In this document: positions 55,743-64,000 of the stretch, one piece after another
How the letters are laid out: each line of letters opens with the position of its first letter
Numbering within the stretch: the stretch's first letter is position 1
Assembly: GCA_002425415.1 (NCBI GenBank)
Contig: DIMG01000019.1
Location: 11,353 to 75,352 of the forward strand
Reading direction: 5' to 3'
Source of the DNA: Micavibrio sp. UBA5572
Lineage (GTDB): Bacteria > Pseudomonadota > Alphaproteobacteria > Micavibrionales > Micavibrionaceae
DNA: 64,000 nt
Made by a program: the position numbers and the translations under genes
Notes under the pieces: model-generated
The model's database searches: none
What the model was told of the DNA's origin: nothing
What the model saw: the letters and a program-made list of their open reading frames with translations, nothing else

Positions 55743-56675
55743 ATGAAACTGATCGCAGGAAACGCCAATCCTCCTCTCTGTAAGGCTATTTCCAAATATC
55801 TTGATATACCACTGGCCAAAGCCAGTATTAAACGTTTTGCAGATATGGAAGTTTTCGTTGATATTGATGAAAATATTCGTGGCGAAGATGTTTTTATTAT
55901 ACAGCCCACTTCCTTTCCGGCCAATGATCACATCATGGAGTTATTGATTACGCTTGATGCGTTGCGCCGCAGCTCGGCACGGCGGATTACTGCCGTTTTG
56001 CCATATTTTGGATATGCCCGTCAGGATCGCCGGACAGGCTCCAGAACACCCATTACAGCCAAGCTGGTGTCTAATTTGATTACGACAGCAGGAGCCAACA
56101 GAGCCTTGATGCTGGATCTCCATGCCGGACAAATTCAAGGATTTTTTGATATTCCGACAGATAACCTGATTGCATCCCCTGTTTTTGTTCCGGATATGCA
56201 ACAACGCTTTGCCGAAAAAGAAGTCATCGTCATTTCCCCCGATATTGGTGGGGTTGTGCGCGCGCGGGCAATTGCCAAGCGTTTGGGTGCTGATTTGGGC
56301 ATTATTGATAAACGCCGTGAACAAGCCGGAGTCTCCGAAGTCATGAATGTGATTGGCGATGTTAAAGGGAAAACCTGCATTTTGATTGATGATATTGTTG
56401 ATTCTGCCGGCACTTTGTGTAATGCGGCTGTGGCTCTTATGGACAATGGAGCCGATGAAGTCTATTCCTACGTTGTTCACGGTGTTTTGTCAGGATCTGC
56501 CGTTGATAGGGTTGAAAAATCACCCATCGTGAAGCTCATCACAACCGACAGTATTATGGCAAGTGAAGAGGCGTTAAAATCCGACAGCTTCGAACAATTG
56601 ACGATTGCCCCGCTTTTGGGTGAAGCAATCCTCAGAATTGCAGAAGATCGATCAATCTCTGCACTGTTCAAATAG
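55743..56675 (+). CDS. prs: Ribose-phosphate pyrophosphokinase
   Basis: A 310-aa enzyme that makes PRPP from ribose 5-phosphate and ATP. The ATG at 55743 (MKLIAGNANPPL) matches the family start; an ATG at 55719 adds eight atypical residues. The flexible loop region is YFGYARQDRRTGSRTPI, the metal-binding segment MLDLHAGQIQGFFDIPTDN, and the PRPP motif ILIDDIVDSAGTL. Followed by rplY, as in many proteobacteria. Confidence 0.96.
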   Translation: MKLIAGNANPPLCKAISKYLDIPLAKASIKRFADMEVFVDIDENIRGEDVFIIQPTSFPANDHIMELLITLDALRRSSARRITAVLPYFGYARQDRRTGSRTPITAKLVSNLITTAGANRALMLDLHAGQIQGFFDIPTDNLIASPVFVPDMQQRFAEKEVIVISPDIGGVVRARAIAKRLGADLGIIDKRREQAGVSEVMNVIGDVKGKTCILIDDIVDSAGTLCNAAVALMDNGADEVYSYVVHGVLSGSAVDRVEKSPIVKLITTDSIMASEEALKSDSFEQLTIAPLLGEAILRIAEDRSISALFK

Positions 56676-56781
56676 CAAATATATCTTGATTTGATGCGGG
56701 TTTCTCTGCTAAACCACCCCATCTTGTCGGCACCCCTGGAGGCCGACTGTAAATGTTTATTTTAGAAAAAGGAAACTAGCC

Positions 56782-57462
56782 ATGTCTACACATTACACTA
56801 TGACGGCGACAAAGCGTGATAGGGCCGGTAAGGGGGTCGCTCGTGCTTTACGTCGTGAAAACAGAGTTCCAGCAGTTGTTTACGGAGCCAACAAGCCACC
56901 CGTACTTATTTCTTGCTCGGAAAAAGATGTAACTCTTCAATTCCTGAAGGGTGGAATGAAAACACACATGTGTGACATGGACATTGAAGGTGAAAAAGTC
57001 AGTGTTTTGGTACGTGATATTCAATTGCACCCTGTGACCGACACTGTCGAGCATGTTGATTTTATGCGCGTGGGTCCGAAAACAAAATTGACCGTTCAAG
57101 TTCCTTTGCACTTTTTCAACCAAGAGGTTTCTCCTGGCATTAAGGCAAAAGGTATTTTGAATATTATCCATCACCATTTGGATTTGCGTTGCGCCGCTGC
57201 AGATATTCCGGAGTCGATTGACATCGATATGGCAAAAGCAGAAATCGGTACAGCATTCAAACTCGGTGAATTGGTTTTGCCAAAAGGGTCTGAAATCATG
57301 GGACACCATGGTGAAGATATAACATTGGCAAACATTGTTGAGCCAACAGTGAAAGTTGAGCCAGTTGCTGAAGAAGCGGCTGCTGCTGCTCCTGCCGCCG
57401 CCCCAGCTAAGAAAGCGGCTGCCCCGGCCGCTGCGCCTTCTGCTCCAGCTGCCAAAAAATAG
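56782..57462 (+). CDS. rplY: Ribosomal protein bL25, CTC (long) form
   Basis: A 226-aa protein. The N-terminal 5S-rRNA-binding L25 domain (TATKRDRAGKGVARALRRENRVPAVVYG) is followed by the TL5/CTC beta domain (VPLHFFNQEVSPGIKAKGILNIIHHHLDLRC). The C-terminal 35 residues are an Ala/Pro/Lys tail common in alphaproteobacteria. AAAGGAA is before the ATG. In the prs-rplY-pth-ychF order. Confidence 0.96.
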   Translation: MSTHYTMTATKRDRAGKGVARALRRENRVPAVVYGANKPPVLISCSEKDVTLQFLKGGMKTHMCDMDIEGEKVSVLVRDIQLHPVTDTVEHVDFMRVGPKTKLTVQVPLHFFNQEVSPGIKAKGILNIIHHHLDLRCAAADIPESIDIDMAKAEIGTAFKLGELVLPKGSEIMGHHGEDITLANIVEPTVKVEPVAEEAAAAAPAAAPAKKAAAPAAAPSAPAAKK

Positions 57463-57485
57463 GGTCGTATATTAATTAGATAATT

Positions 57486-57533
57486 AATCCCCCTTCATTG
57501 GCCATGAGACTTGGCGTGGAGGGGGATTTGTTT
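57486..57533 (+). terminator. Hairpin terminator between rplY and pth
   Basis: AATCCCCCTTCA (57486-57497) pairs with TGGAGGGGGATT (57517-57528, one G-U), giving a 12-bp stem, followed by TGTTTT. The stem ends about 18 bp before the pth start, so it may attenuate rather than fully stop read-through. Confidence 0.65.
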
Positions 57534-57546
57534 TAAGAATAGCATC

Positions 57547-58170
57547 ATGATTTTAATAGTAGGATTAGGAAACCCAGGTTCGGAATACGAACGCAACCGC
57601 CATAACATCGGTTTTATGGCAGTGGATGCAATTGCCGGAACATTCGGATTTCCACCTTTTAAAAATAAATATAAAGGCCTGTACGCCGAAGGGATCATCA
57701 AGGGTGAAAAAGTCGCCCTTTTAAAACCCCAAACCTACATGAATGAATCGGGACGCTCGGTTGGTGACGTTGCCAGATTCTACAAAATCCCGACCAGTGA
57801 AATCATTGTCTTCCATGATGAACTGGATATCACTGCCGGAAAATTGAAAATAAAAATTGGTGGCGGCGCGGCTGGGCATAACGGCCTGCGATCCATGGAT
57901 GACTGGTTAGACAACCCGAATTATAAACGTGTAAGAATGGGCATAGGCCATCCGGGCGATAAAGACCGCGTCACCGGATACGTCCTCGGTAATTTTACAA
58001 AAAGTGATGAAGAATGGCTGGAAAAATTGTTGTTGGTACTCGCTAAGGAAACGCCGTCGCTGTTAAAAGGCGATGATGCGGGATTCCTGACCAACGTTGC
58101 CCGCGCAACGCAACCACCAAAAGAGAAAAAAGAAAAACCGATAGAGAAAGACAAAGAAAATGGGATTTAA
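57547..58170 (+). CDS. pth: Peptidyl-tRNA hydrolase
   Basis: A 207-aa enzyme recycling peptidyl-tRNA. The ATG at 57547 gives the family start MILIVGLGNPGSEYERNRHNIGFMAVD, containing the catalytic His (about residue 23). Asn (TYMNESG), the Asp region (VFHDELD) and GGGAAGHNGLRSM complete the active site. The C-terminus is a Lys-rich tail. It overlaps ychF by 11 bp. Confidence 0.96.
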   Translation: MILIVGLGNPGSEYERNRHNIGFMAVDAIAGTFGFPPFKNKYKGLYAEGIIKGEKVALLKPQTYMNESGRSVGDVARFYKIPTSEIIVFHDELDITAGKLKIKIGGGAAGHNGLRSMDDWLDNPNYKRVRMGIGHPGDKDRVTGYVLGNFTKSDEEWLEKLLLVLAKETPSLLKGDDAGFLTNVARATQPPKEKKEKPIEKDKENGI

Positions 58171-59260
58171 TTGTGGAATTGTGGGGCTACCCAATGTTGG
58201 AAAATCAACAACATTCAATGCCCTGACGGCAACGGCCGCAGCACAAGCGGCAAACTTTCCGTTTTGTACCATCGAACCTAATGTTGGCCGCGTGGCAGTC
58301 CCTGACCATCGTCTAGATCTATTGGCCGAAGCAGGAAAATCACAAAATATTGTGCCAACCCAGTTGGAATTTGTGGATATTGCAGGATTGGTCAAAGGCG
58401 CATCGAAAGGAGAGGGGCTGGGTAACAAATTCTTATCGAACATCCGTCAGGTTGATGCAATTATTCATGTTCTCAGATGTTTCGAAGATGAAAATGTCAC
58501 CCATGTTGAAGGATCTGTTGATCCGATCCGCGATTCTGAAATCATTGAAACAGAATTGATGCTGGCCGATTTGGAAAGTCTGGAACGTCAGATCGATAAC
58601 ATGTCCAAAAAGGCGAAATCAGGAGGTCGCGAATTAAAATCACAGTTGGAATTTATGCAAAAAATTCGTGATTCTTTGAATGAAGGAAATCCGGTTCGGA
58701 CAATACTCATTCCTGAAGACATGGAAAAAACTGTCCGTGAATTATTTCTGATGACCTCAAAACCTATGCTTTACGTGTGCAACGTGTTGGAAGGCGATGC
58801 AGAAAAAGGGAATGCCATGACTGAAAAAGTCGCACAAATGGCCAAAGAAAAAAATGCAGAATATGTGATTATCTGCGCCGAAATTGAATCGCAGATTGCC
58901 CAGCTCGGGTCTGAAGAAGAAAAGAAAGAATTTTTGGAGTCAATGGGGCTAACAGAACCTGGCCTTAATAAAATCATTCGCGCAGGGTATAAATTACTGG
59001 GTCTTGAAACTTATTTTACCGTCGGCCCCAAAGAAACTCGCGCATGGACAATTCCCGTTGGAGCAAAAGCACCCCAAGCAGCAGGGGTCATTCACACGGA
59101 TTTTGAACGTGGATTTATCCGCGCCGAAGTGGTTGCTTATGATGATTATGTAGCATGCAAAGGGGAGCAAGGCGCAAAAGACCAAGGCAAACTCCGTTCC
59201 GAAGGCAAGGAATATACCGTCGCCGATGGAGATGTGATTTTATTCAGGTTTAATGTCTAA
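58160..59260 (+). CDS. ychF: Redox-regulated ATPase YchF
   Basis: A 366-aa Obg-like P-loop protein. G1 is GLPNVGKSTTFNAL, with NFPFCTIEPNVG as switch I and DIAGLVKGASKGEGLGN as switch II. The ATP-type specificity residues replace NKxD. The TGS domain is C-terminal (TRAWTIPVGAKAPQAAGVIHTDFERGFIRAEV). Normal length. Coupled to pth. Confidence 0.96.
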   Translation: MGFNCGIVGLPNVGKSTTFNALTATAAAQAANFPFCTIEPNVGRVAVPDHRLDLLAEAGKSQNIVPTQLEFVDIAGLVKGASKGEGLGNKFLSNIRQVDAIIHVLRCFEDENVTHVEGSVDPIRDSEIIETELMLADLESLERQIDNMSKKAKSGGRELKSQLEFMQKIRDSLNEGNPVRTILIPEDMEKTVRELFLMTSKPMLYVCNVLEGDAEKGNAMTEKVAQMAKEKNAEYVIICAEIESQIAQLGSEEEKKEFLESMGLTEPGLNKIIRAGYKLLGLETYFTVGPKETRAWTIPVGAKAPQAAGVIHTDFERGFIRAEVVAYDDYVACKGEQGAKDQGKLRSEGKEYTVADGDVILFRFNV

Positions 59261-59286
59261 AAAATAGGAACAAGGAGTTCGCTCTC

Positions 59287-59517
59287 ATGTCAAAGAAAAT
59301 TGCACGTTGGGATTTAAGAGAAACGGCAAAATGGGTGAGGCAAAACAAATATCTCGCGGGATTGGCAACAATCTTTTTAATTGCTGCGGGAGTGGTGAGT
59401 GCTTTGGGGATGCTCAAATGGAATGCCCCTATTCTAAATTGGTCATTTGCCGCATTTTTATGGGCAGGATCTGTGTTCCTGCTTATCCAAATTCTCAAAA
59501 GAAACGATAAGGAATAA
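59287..59517 (+). CDS. Small two-segment membrane protein, 76 aa
   Basis: AAGGAG lies about 9 bases before the ATG, supporting a real gene. The protein has a charged N-terminus and two hydrophobic segments (about residues 23-43 and 51-68). No family recognised. It follows ychF by 26 bp and probably shares its transcript. Confidence 0.55.
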   Translation: MSKKIARWDLRETAKWVRQNKYLAGLATIFLIAAGVVSALGMLKWNAPILNWSFAAFLWAGSVFLLIQILKRNDKE

Positions 59518-59552
59518 TTATCCAAGGAGTCTCAAATCTAGCGTGTTAACGT

Positions 59553-59981
59553 CTAAACCGGTTGTTGAGAGCTACAAATCTGAATTTTAACCTCGGCTGT
59601 TCCAGTTTCAATTAATCCGATTTCATTTGCAGCTGCGCGGGAGAGGTCAATGATGCGACCCTTAACATGCGGCCCGCGATCGTTAATGCGAACATTGACG
59701 GACTTACCGTTTTCTGCATTGGTTACTTTGGCAATAGTATTAAACCGCATTTCCTGATTTGCGGCAGTATATGCGCGCGCATTAAACTCTTCACCATTCG
59801 CAGTAGGCATCCCCTGAAAATATTTGCCATACCATGACGCTTCGCCTGACTTAACTTTGTGTGTAAGTTTTTTGCAGGGAGGTTCTTCCTGATGATTGCC
59901 TGCGTGGGCAACGCCTGTCATGGCCGCAAAAATAAACAGAGCGGAAATTGTTTTGGTACAATTCTTAGAGAGGTTGAGCAT
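59553..59981 (-). CDS. rlpA: RlpA-like septal ring lytic transglycosylase family protein
   Basis: A 142-aa periplasmic protein. The signal peptide is residues 1-27 (TISALFIFAAMTGVAHA). The double-psi beta-barrel domain has GEASWYGKYFQGMPTANGEEFN, AYTAANQEMRFNTIAKVTN and NVRINDRGPHVKGRIIDLSRAAANEIG, including the conserved acidic residue of the RlpA fold. The SPOR domain of long RlpA proteins is absent, and there is no lipobox. It may cleave denuded glycan strands. AAAGGTG is 8 bases before the ATG. Confidence 0.85.
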   Translation of the reverse strand: MLNLSKNCTKTISALFIFAAMTGVAHAGNHQEEPPCKKLTHKVKSGEASWYGKYFQGMPTANGEEFNARAYTAANQEMRFNTIAKVTNAENGKSVNVRINDRGPHVKGRIIDLSRAAANEIGLIETGTAEVKIQICSSQQPV

Positions 59982-60093
59982 GTTTCAACACCTTTGCAAA
60001 ATAAGACTATTAAAATTTAGGTTGAGCCAACCCGCTGAGCTTTTTCAAGCATCCACAAGGCCAACAATGGGGGTGAATAAATAATTCTTCGCC

Positions 60094-60122
60094 TATATGG
60101 TGTCTGAACACATATAAGTCAA
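60094..60122 (-). promoter_or_regulatory. Possible rlpA promoter with an overlapping inverted repeat
   Basis: On the minus strand TTGACT (plus 60117-60122) is followed after 17 bp by CATATA (plus 60094-60099). TATATGGTGT and ACACATATA (60094-60116, one bulged base) form an inverted repeat that covers the spacer and the -10, a typical repressor arrangement. Confidence 0.35.
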
Positions 60123-60153
60123 GGAATTATTATATTTATTTATATATAGTTTT

Positions 60154-61053
60154 TTAAGCTGCCGTTGTTTTCCGGTATGGTTTGCCCCGTACAAGATTTT
60201 CATAGGCTTCGCGCAAAGCGCGAGTTACAGATCCCACGGAATAAATCGTATCATCGATTTTGCCGATAGCTGTAACTTCTGCCGCCGTTCCGGTAATAAA
60301 AACTTCATCCGCAGAGTGAAGATCGTCAAGCGTGATATGGTCTTCCTCCAGTGGATAGCCGAGATCCTGCGCAATCGACATAACGGTTTGACGTGTGAGA
60401 CCATTCAAAAAACAATCTGGTTTTGGCGTGCGGATAACGCCGTCTTTAATGCGAAACAGGTTTGCTCCTGTGGCTTCGACAGGATAACCGCGATAATCCA
60501 ACATCAAGGCATCGACAAATCCGGCATCTTCAGCCATGTGTTTTGACAAGGTGTTGATCATATACAGACCAGCCGCCTTGGCATGACATGGTGCTGTATC
60601 CGGTGCTGGTTTTTTCCACGGAGACGTTTTAAGGCTAATGCCTTTTTCACGCAATTCAGGTGAAAAGTAACTCGGCCATTCCCAACATGCGATGGCTACA
60701 TGGGTTTTGGTCTCTTGGGCAGCAATCCCCATTTGTTCTGATCCGCGCCACGCCACGGGACGAATATAGGCATCGGTCAGATGATTGGCCTTCAGGGTTT
60801 CTTCTTTTGCCGCATTGATTTGATCTTCGGAAAAAGGAATAGACATTCCCAGAATATTGGCGGAGTTAAAAAGGCGGGACGTATGCTCCTTGCTTTTGAA
60901 GATTGTGCCTTCATAGGAACGTTCCCCTTCGAAAATCGCACTTCCATAATGCAAACCATGAGTAATTACATGAATTTTGGCATCTCTCCATGGGACAAGT
61001 TGGCCATCAAACCAGATAAAGCCATCGCGATCGTCAAATGGAATAAGTGCCAT
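60154..61053 (-). CDS. ilvE: Branched-chain amino acid aminotransferase
   Basis: A 299-aa fold-type IV PLP enzyme. The start is FDDRDGFIWFDGQLVPWRDAKIHVITHGLHYGSAIFEGERSY. The PLP lysine is expected in CHAKAAGLYMINTLSKH (Lys about 160). VEATGANLFRIKDGV and CFLNGLTRQTVMSIA are conserved. It interconverts Val, Leu and Ile with their 2-oxo acids. Divergent from the response regulator gene at 61155. Confidence 0.93.
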   Translation of the reverse strand: MALIPFDDRDGFIWFDGQLVPWRDAKIHVITHGLHYGSAIFEGERSYEGTIFKSKEHTSRLFNSANILGMSIPFSEDQINAAKEETLKANHLTDAYIRPVAWRGSEQMGIAAQETKTHVAIACWEWPSYFSPELREKGISLKTSPWKKPAPDTAPCHAKAAGLYMINTLSKHMAEDAGFVDALMLDYRGYPVEATGANLFRIKDGVIRTPKPDCFLNGLTRQTVMSIAQDLGYPLEEDHITLDDLHSADEVFITGTAAEVTAIGKIDDTIYSVGSVTRALREAYENLVRGKPYRKTTAA

Positions 61054-61154
61054 GCTATAACCCCTGAATTTTATAAAACTTCATTGTTTCCACGTTTCTA
61101 TAAACACTCTATATTTATCGGGAAACAAGAAAGAGTGCAAGGATCAGTAAAGAT

Positions 61155-61859
61155 ATGCCGGAAAATATGCTCTTTAGTGAAGCGGATAAACCGCACATTC
61201 TGGTCGTCGATGACGATGACCGGATTCGGAGCTTGCTGTCCAGATATTTAAGAGAAAACGGATTTGTCGTAGCCACAGCCAAAGACGCATCTGATGCAGA
61301 AATGGTTATGAAACTGGCTTTTTTTGATGCCTTGATTCTCGATGTCATGATGCCTGGAAAAACGGGTTTTGAACTCACGCAGGATATAAGGACATCATCC
61401 CAAATTCCTATTTTGTTACTGACGGCTTTGGGTGAAGTCGACAACAGAATTGAAGGGTTGGAGACAGGCGCAGATGATTATCTGGCAAAACCTTTTGAGC
61501 CAAAAGAATTGTTATTACGGCTTCAATCGATTTTAAGACGCAAAAAATCAATTGATCGGAGCGTAGAAAAAATTTCGATTGGAAAGTGGACATATAAAAT
61601 AAATGAATCTGTGATGGAATGCGAGCAAGGTGAAAAAATTCACCTGACTTCTGTTGAATCAAAACTGTTGGAAGCATTGGCACGTCAATCCGGAAAAATT
61701 CTAAGCCGTGATGAACTGGCTCACCTGTGTGGGGTAGATGGCAATGACCGGACTGTCGACGTTCAAATTACTAGACTGCGGAAAAAGATTGAAGAAGATA
61801 GCCGTTACCCGAGATTTATCCAGACTGTCAGAGGGCAGGGATATATTCTGAAATTATAA
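61155..61859 (+). CDS. OmpR-family response regulator
   Basis: A 234-aa protein. The receiver domain has acidic residues Asp19-Asp22 (VVDDDD), phosphoryl-acceptor Asp63 (LILDVMMPGKTG), Thr (LLTALGE) and Lys (DDYLAKPF). The winged-helix DNA-binding domain is at about 140-234 (LTSVESKLLEALARQSGKILSRDEL, then VDVQITRLRKKIEEDSRYPRFIQTVRGQGYIL). It pairs with the histidine kinase 24 bp downstream. Confidence 0.95.
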   Translation: MPENMLFSEADKPHILVVDDDDRIRSLLSRYLRENGFVVATAKDASDAEMVMKLAFFDALILDVMMPGKTGFELTQDIRTSSQIPILLLTALGEVDNRIEGLETGADDYLAKPFEPKELLLRLQSILRRKKSIDRSVEKISIGKWTYKINESVMECEQGEKIHLTSVESKLLEALARQSGKILSRDELAHLCGVDGNDRTVDVQITRLRKKIEEDSRYPRFIQTVRGQGYILKL

Positions 61860-61883
61860 ACGAATGATAGAAATGTTTTATAT

Positions 61884-63233
61884 ATGAAATTTTCTGCAAA
61901 AAAACTCAATCCCTGGTATTGGATTCATAAAATCCTGCCGCGAACATTATTTGCCAGATCGTTACTGATTATAGTAACACCCGTCCTGCTTTTGCAAATT
62001 GTATCGATGTCGGTATTTGTCGATAACCACTGGCGCAAGGTCACATCGAGGCTGGCTTTTGGTGTAGCGGGTGAGATCGCAATTATCGCCGATGAAATCG
62101 ACATGGGTGTTGATGACAAAAGATTGATGGTTCTTTCCAATTACGCAGCTCAAAGTCTTGATCTTTTGGTAACGTTCGAGCCTGGAAAAAGACTGACACC
62201 TGAAATTGTCACACACGGAACATGGGAACCATTTACCGCCCATGCTTTATCCAAAGCACTCAAAGAACAAGTGCGTAGACCCTATAGTTTATCGCTTTCG
62301 CCTGATGACGATTGGGTGAATATTGGAATTCAATTGGATGGCGGCGTTTTAAGAGTTCTTGCACTGGAACGACGCTTGTTTTCATCATCAGCCTATATCT
62401 TTTTGCTTTGGCTCGGTGGAACATCAATTATTTTATTCACCATTGCCGTTGTGTTTATGCGCAACCAGATCAGACCTATTCGTAAATTGTCATTAGCCGC
62501 AGAGCGCATGGGGACAGGCCGAGAAATTTTATCTTTTAAACCGGAAGGCGCCCGCGAGGTCAGGCAGGCAGGTAAAGCATTTTTGGAAATGCATGAACGG
62601 ATTACAAGGCAGGTTGAACAACGAACAGCAATGTTGGCTGGAATTTCCCATGACCTTCGAACCCCCCTCACAAGATTAAAGCTTGGGTTGTCATTTCTGG
62701 GTGATATCGAAGATGTTCGTGCACTCAAACAAGATGTGGCCGACATGGAACGTATGATAGAAAGCTATCTTGATTTTGTTCGCGGAGAAGGAAAAGAATC
62801 AGCCGTAGAATTGGACATTGCTTTGCTTTTGAAAAAGATGGTGGAAGGAGTCGCAAGACATGGCACTAGCATTACAACAAACGAATTGATTCCAATCTAT
62901 ATTACGGCGCGGCCTCTAGCCTTGGAAAGATGTTTGGCAAATGTTATTGGCAATGCAGAGAAATATGCATCCTCTATTAAGGTTACTCTTACAAAAGAAG
63001 AAAGTCATGTCGTGATTATTGTTGATGACAATGGCCCGGGTATGAATCCCGACCTGTATGAAGAGGTCTTTAAGCCGTTTTATCGGGTTGATGTGTCCAG
63101 AAATGCCTCAACCGGAGGAGTAGGGCTGGGACTATCGATTGCGCGGGACGCGGTTCATTCTCACGGAGGAGACATTCGACTTGATAAAAGTCCGATGGGT
63201 GGATTAAGAGCTGAAATCATTCTCCCCGCATAA
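61884..63233 (+). CDS. EnvZ-type sensor histidine kinase
   Basis: A 449-aa membrane kinase. TM1 is at about residues 24-46 and TM2 at about 168-192, flanking a periplasmic sensor of about 120 residues. HAMP is at about 193-245. The H-box is GISHDLRTPLTRLKLGLSFL with His256. ATPase motifs are NVIGNAEKYA (N-box), VDDNGPGM (G1), FKPFYRVD (F) and GGVGLGLSIARDAVHSHGG (G2). The HDLRTPLTRL box is of the EnvZ/OmpR type. Forms a two-gene operon with the response regulator and ends at a strong terminator. Confidence 0.95.
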   Translation: MKFSAKKLNPWYWIHKILPRTLFARSLLIIVTPVLLLQIVSMSVFVDNHWRKVTSRLAFGVAGEIAIIADEIDMGVDDKRLMVLSNYAAQSLDLLVTFEPGKRLTPEIVTHGTWEPFTAHALSKALKEQVRRPYSLSLSPDDDWVNIGIQLDGGVLRVLALERRLFSSSAYIFLLWLGGTSIILFTIAVVFMRNQIRPIRKLSLAAERMGTGREILSFKPEGAREVRQAGKAFLEMHERITRQVEQRTAMLAGISHDLRTPLTRLKLGLSFLGDIEDVRALKQDVADMERMIESYLDFVRGEGKESAVELDIALLLKKMVEGVARHGTSITTNELIPIYITARPLALERCLANVIGNAEKYASSIKVTLTKEESHVVIIVDDNGPGMNPDLYEEVFKPFYRVDVSRNASTGGVGLGLSIARDAVHSHGGDIRLDKSPMGGLRAEIILPA

Positions 63234-63270
63234 AATAAGAAACCTCGGACATTCGCCGAGGTTTCTTATT
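63234..63270. terminator. Bidirectional terminator between the kinase and the phasin
   Basis: AATAAGAAACCTCGG (63234-63248) and CCGAGGTTTCTTATT (63256-63270) form a perfect 15-bp stem with a 7-base loop. The AT-rich base of the stem supplies T tracts in both directions for the convergent genes. Confidence 0.88.
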
Positions 63271-63297
63271 TGTGAATTATTGTATAGGCCGTTTAAA

Positions 63298-63768
63298 TTA
63301 AGCGCTTTTCTTTCCGGCCGCTTTTTTTGTTTTTCCAGCACTATCTTTTGCAGTGCATTGAACCTCGTCAAGACAGGCTGTCACGCGGCGGTTGATAATA
63401 TCGCAGGCCTCTTTAGTGGATTTATTACAAATATCGCCAACTTCCTGCATTCCCGAAACCGTTTTTTCGTATGCACTGCGAATGAGTTCAGCACCACGGG
63501 CAATTTTTTCTTCCGGCGTGCCTTCATTGATTATTTCTTGAGCTATCGCTGAATTTTCTTGGGCGATTTGGGACAGAATTTCTGTTTGACGTTGAATGAT
63601 AGTTTGCATGCTCTCCATAGCAATTTGCTGGGCTTCAGCACACGCCTGAATTGATTTGCGCCCAGACTCCATCAGGCTTTTTACTCCACCCATACCGGAT
63701 GCGGAAGATGTTGGTGAAAAATTGGAAAGGAACTCAGGTTTTAACCAGTTGTCAAAAGGGCTTGGCAT
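63298..63768 (-). CDS. Phasin family protein
   Basis: A 156-aa protein; the ATG at 63768 is preferred because GGAGG lies 9 bases upstream, while the ATG at 63777 directly abuts it. The helical phasin pattern is visible in LMESGRKSIQACAEAQQIAMESMQTIIQRQTEILSQIAQENSAIAQEI. The C-terminus is a Lys/Ala-rich tail. Phasins coat polyhydroxyalkanoate granules; no PHA synthase gene is in this window. Convergent with the sensor kinase. Confidence 0.88.
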   Translation of the reverse strand: MPSPFDNWLKPEFLSNFSPTSSASGMGGVKSLMESGRKSIQACAEAQQIAMESMQTIIQRQTEILSQIAQENSAIAQEIINEGTPEEKIARGAELIRSAYEKTVSGMQEVGDICNKSTKEACDIINRRVTACLDEVQCTAKDSAGKTKKAAGKKSA

Positions 63769-63777
63769 AATTGTCAT

Positions 63778-64000
63778 CCTCCGATGCGGAAATTTGGGAC
63801 TCTAAAACTGTTAATTTTAATATCCGACTCTTTGCGGCAGTGTGTCAATGTTTCTTTCTATGAATTATGTCGTATGCATAAAAAATATATTATAAGAATA
63901 ATATTATGAAAACAAAGGCTTGACCGGAGTCAAGAACGCGGGAAAAGAAGCTAAAATATGACAAAATTACTGTTTTTTATGGAGCATGTTAGCGATTGTT
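63778..64000. other. AT-rich intergenic end of the window
   Basis: About 220 bp with no credible gene. It should hold the phasin promoter. An ATG near 63978 opens a frame that runs off the window, but it has no ribosome site and cannot be assessed. Confidence 0.4.

Noticed and set aside
1..64000. CRISPR arrays, insertion sequences, integrases, prophage genes or toxin-antitoxin pairs
   Set aside because: No regular spacer-repeat pattern, transposase motif or integrase was seen; the window looks like stable core chromosome.

Overview
This window is a chromosomal segment of a motile, Gram-negative alphaproteobacterium. The evidence is the combination of FlbD/FliX, FlbT, a MucR/Ros-type regulator, a DUF2336 protein, a DksA-type regulator with alphaproteobacterial sequence, and a fliF-fliG-fliH-fliN-flbD gene order like that of Caulobacter. 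FlhF, FlhG, CheZ and MotE-like genes are also present. The order within the class cannot be settled from the sequence alone. Base composition looks moderate (by eye in the upper 40s percent GC), and no stretch stands out as recently acquired.

Layout. 1-4,400: accessory genes (a DUF2336 protein cut by the window edge, a small repeat-bearing secreted protein, an unknown 397-aa protein, and a lysozyme-like protein with an SLT-type motif). 4,400-12,000 (minus strand): fliF-fliG-fliH-fliN-flbD-flhA. 12,300-18,000: a FlaG-like small gene, then (minus strand, read right to left) flgI-flgJ-flgN-like-fliK-flagellin-like-flbT. 18,100-20,100: fliX, dksA and one unknown gene. 20,100-23,800 (minus): flgF-flgG-small membrane protein-flgA-flgH. 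24,100-31,800 (plus): fliL-fliM-DUF6468-motE-like-cheY-cheZ, then a large periplasmic TPR protein. 31,800-33,300 (minus): a free-standing FlhB C-domain protein, fliO and fliP. 33,400-35,750 (plus): flgB-flgC-fliE-fliQ-fliR. 35,800-41,500: rpsU, a second FliK-like protein, a 68-aa ORF, flhF-flhG and an unknown gene. 41,700-49,600: TCA-cycle genes sucC-sucD and sucA, separated by four unknown genes, three of which are paralogues. 49,600-64,000: mucR-like, proC, ybjN-like, ubiK-like, hldD, lgt, midA-like, pgeF, prs, rplY, pth, ychF, a small membrane protein, rlpA, ilvE, an OmpR/EnvZ-type pair and a phasin.

How it works together. The flagellar genes encode most of the basal body: MS and C rings, rod, P and L rings, the export gate apart from full-length FlhB, hook-length control, switch and chemotaxis output. 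The regulators FlbD (sigma-54 activator) and FliX lie among them. Good sigma-54 -24/-12 elements precede exactly the rod and ring operons (flgF, flgI, flgB), whereas fliX, fliL and fliQ have sigma-70-like promoters. This fits a Caulobacter-like class II/III hierarchy. TTAA-N7-TTAA boxes resembling CtrA sites lie upstream of flhF and, as a five-copy phased array, between an unknown gene and sucC. Full-length flhB, fliI, flgE, flgK, flagellin filament genes, motAB and sucB/lpd are not in the window.

The most interesting leads are the three-paralogue cassette between sucCD and sucA, the phased TTAAC array, the free-standing FlhB C-domain with an altered cleavage motif, a lysozyme-like protein that may replace the missing FlgJ hydrolase domain, and probable leaderless starts at fliQ and at the first paralogue. 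I did not recognise a clearly new defence or mobile system.
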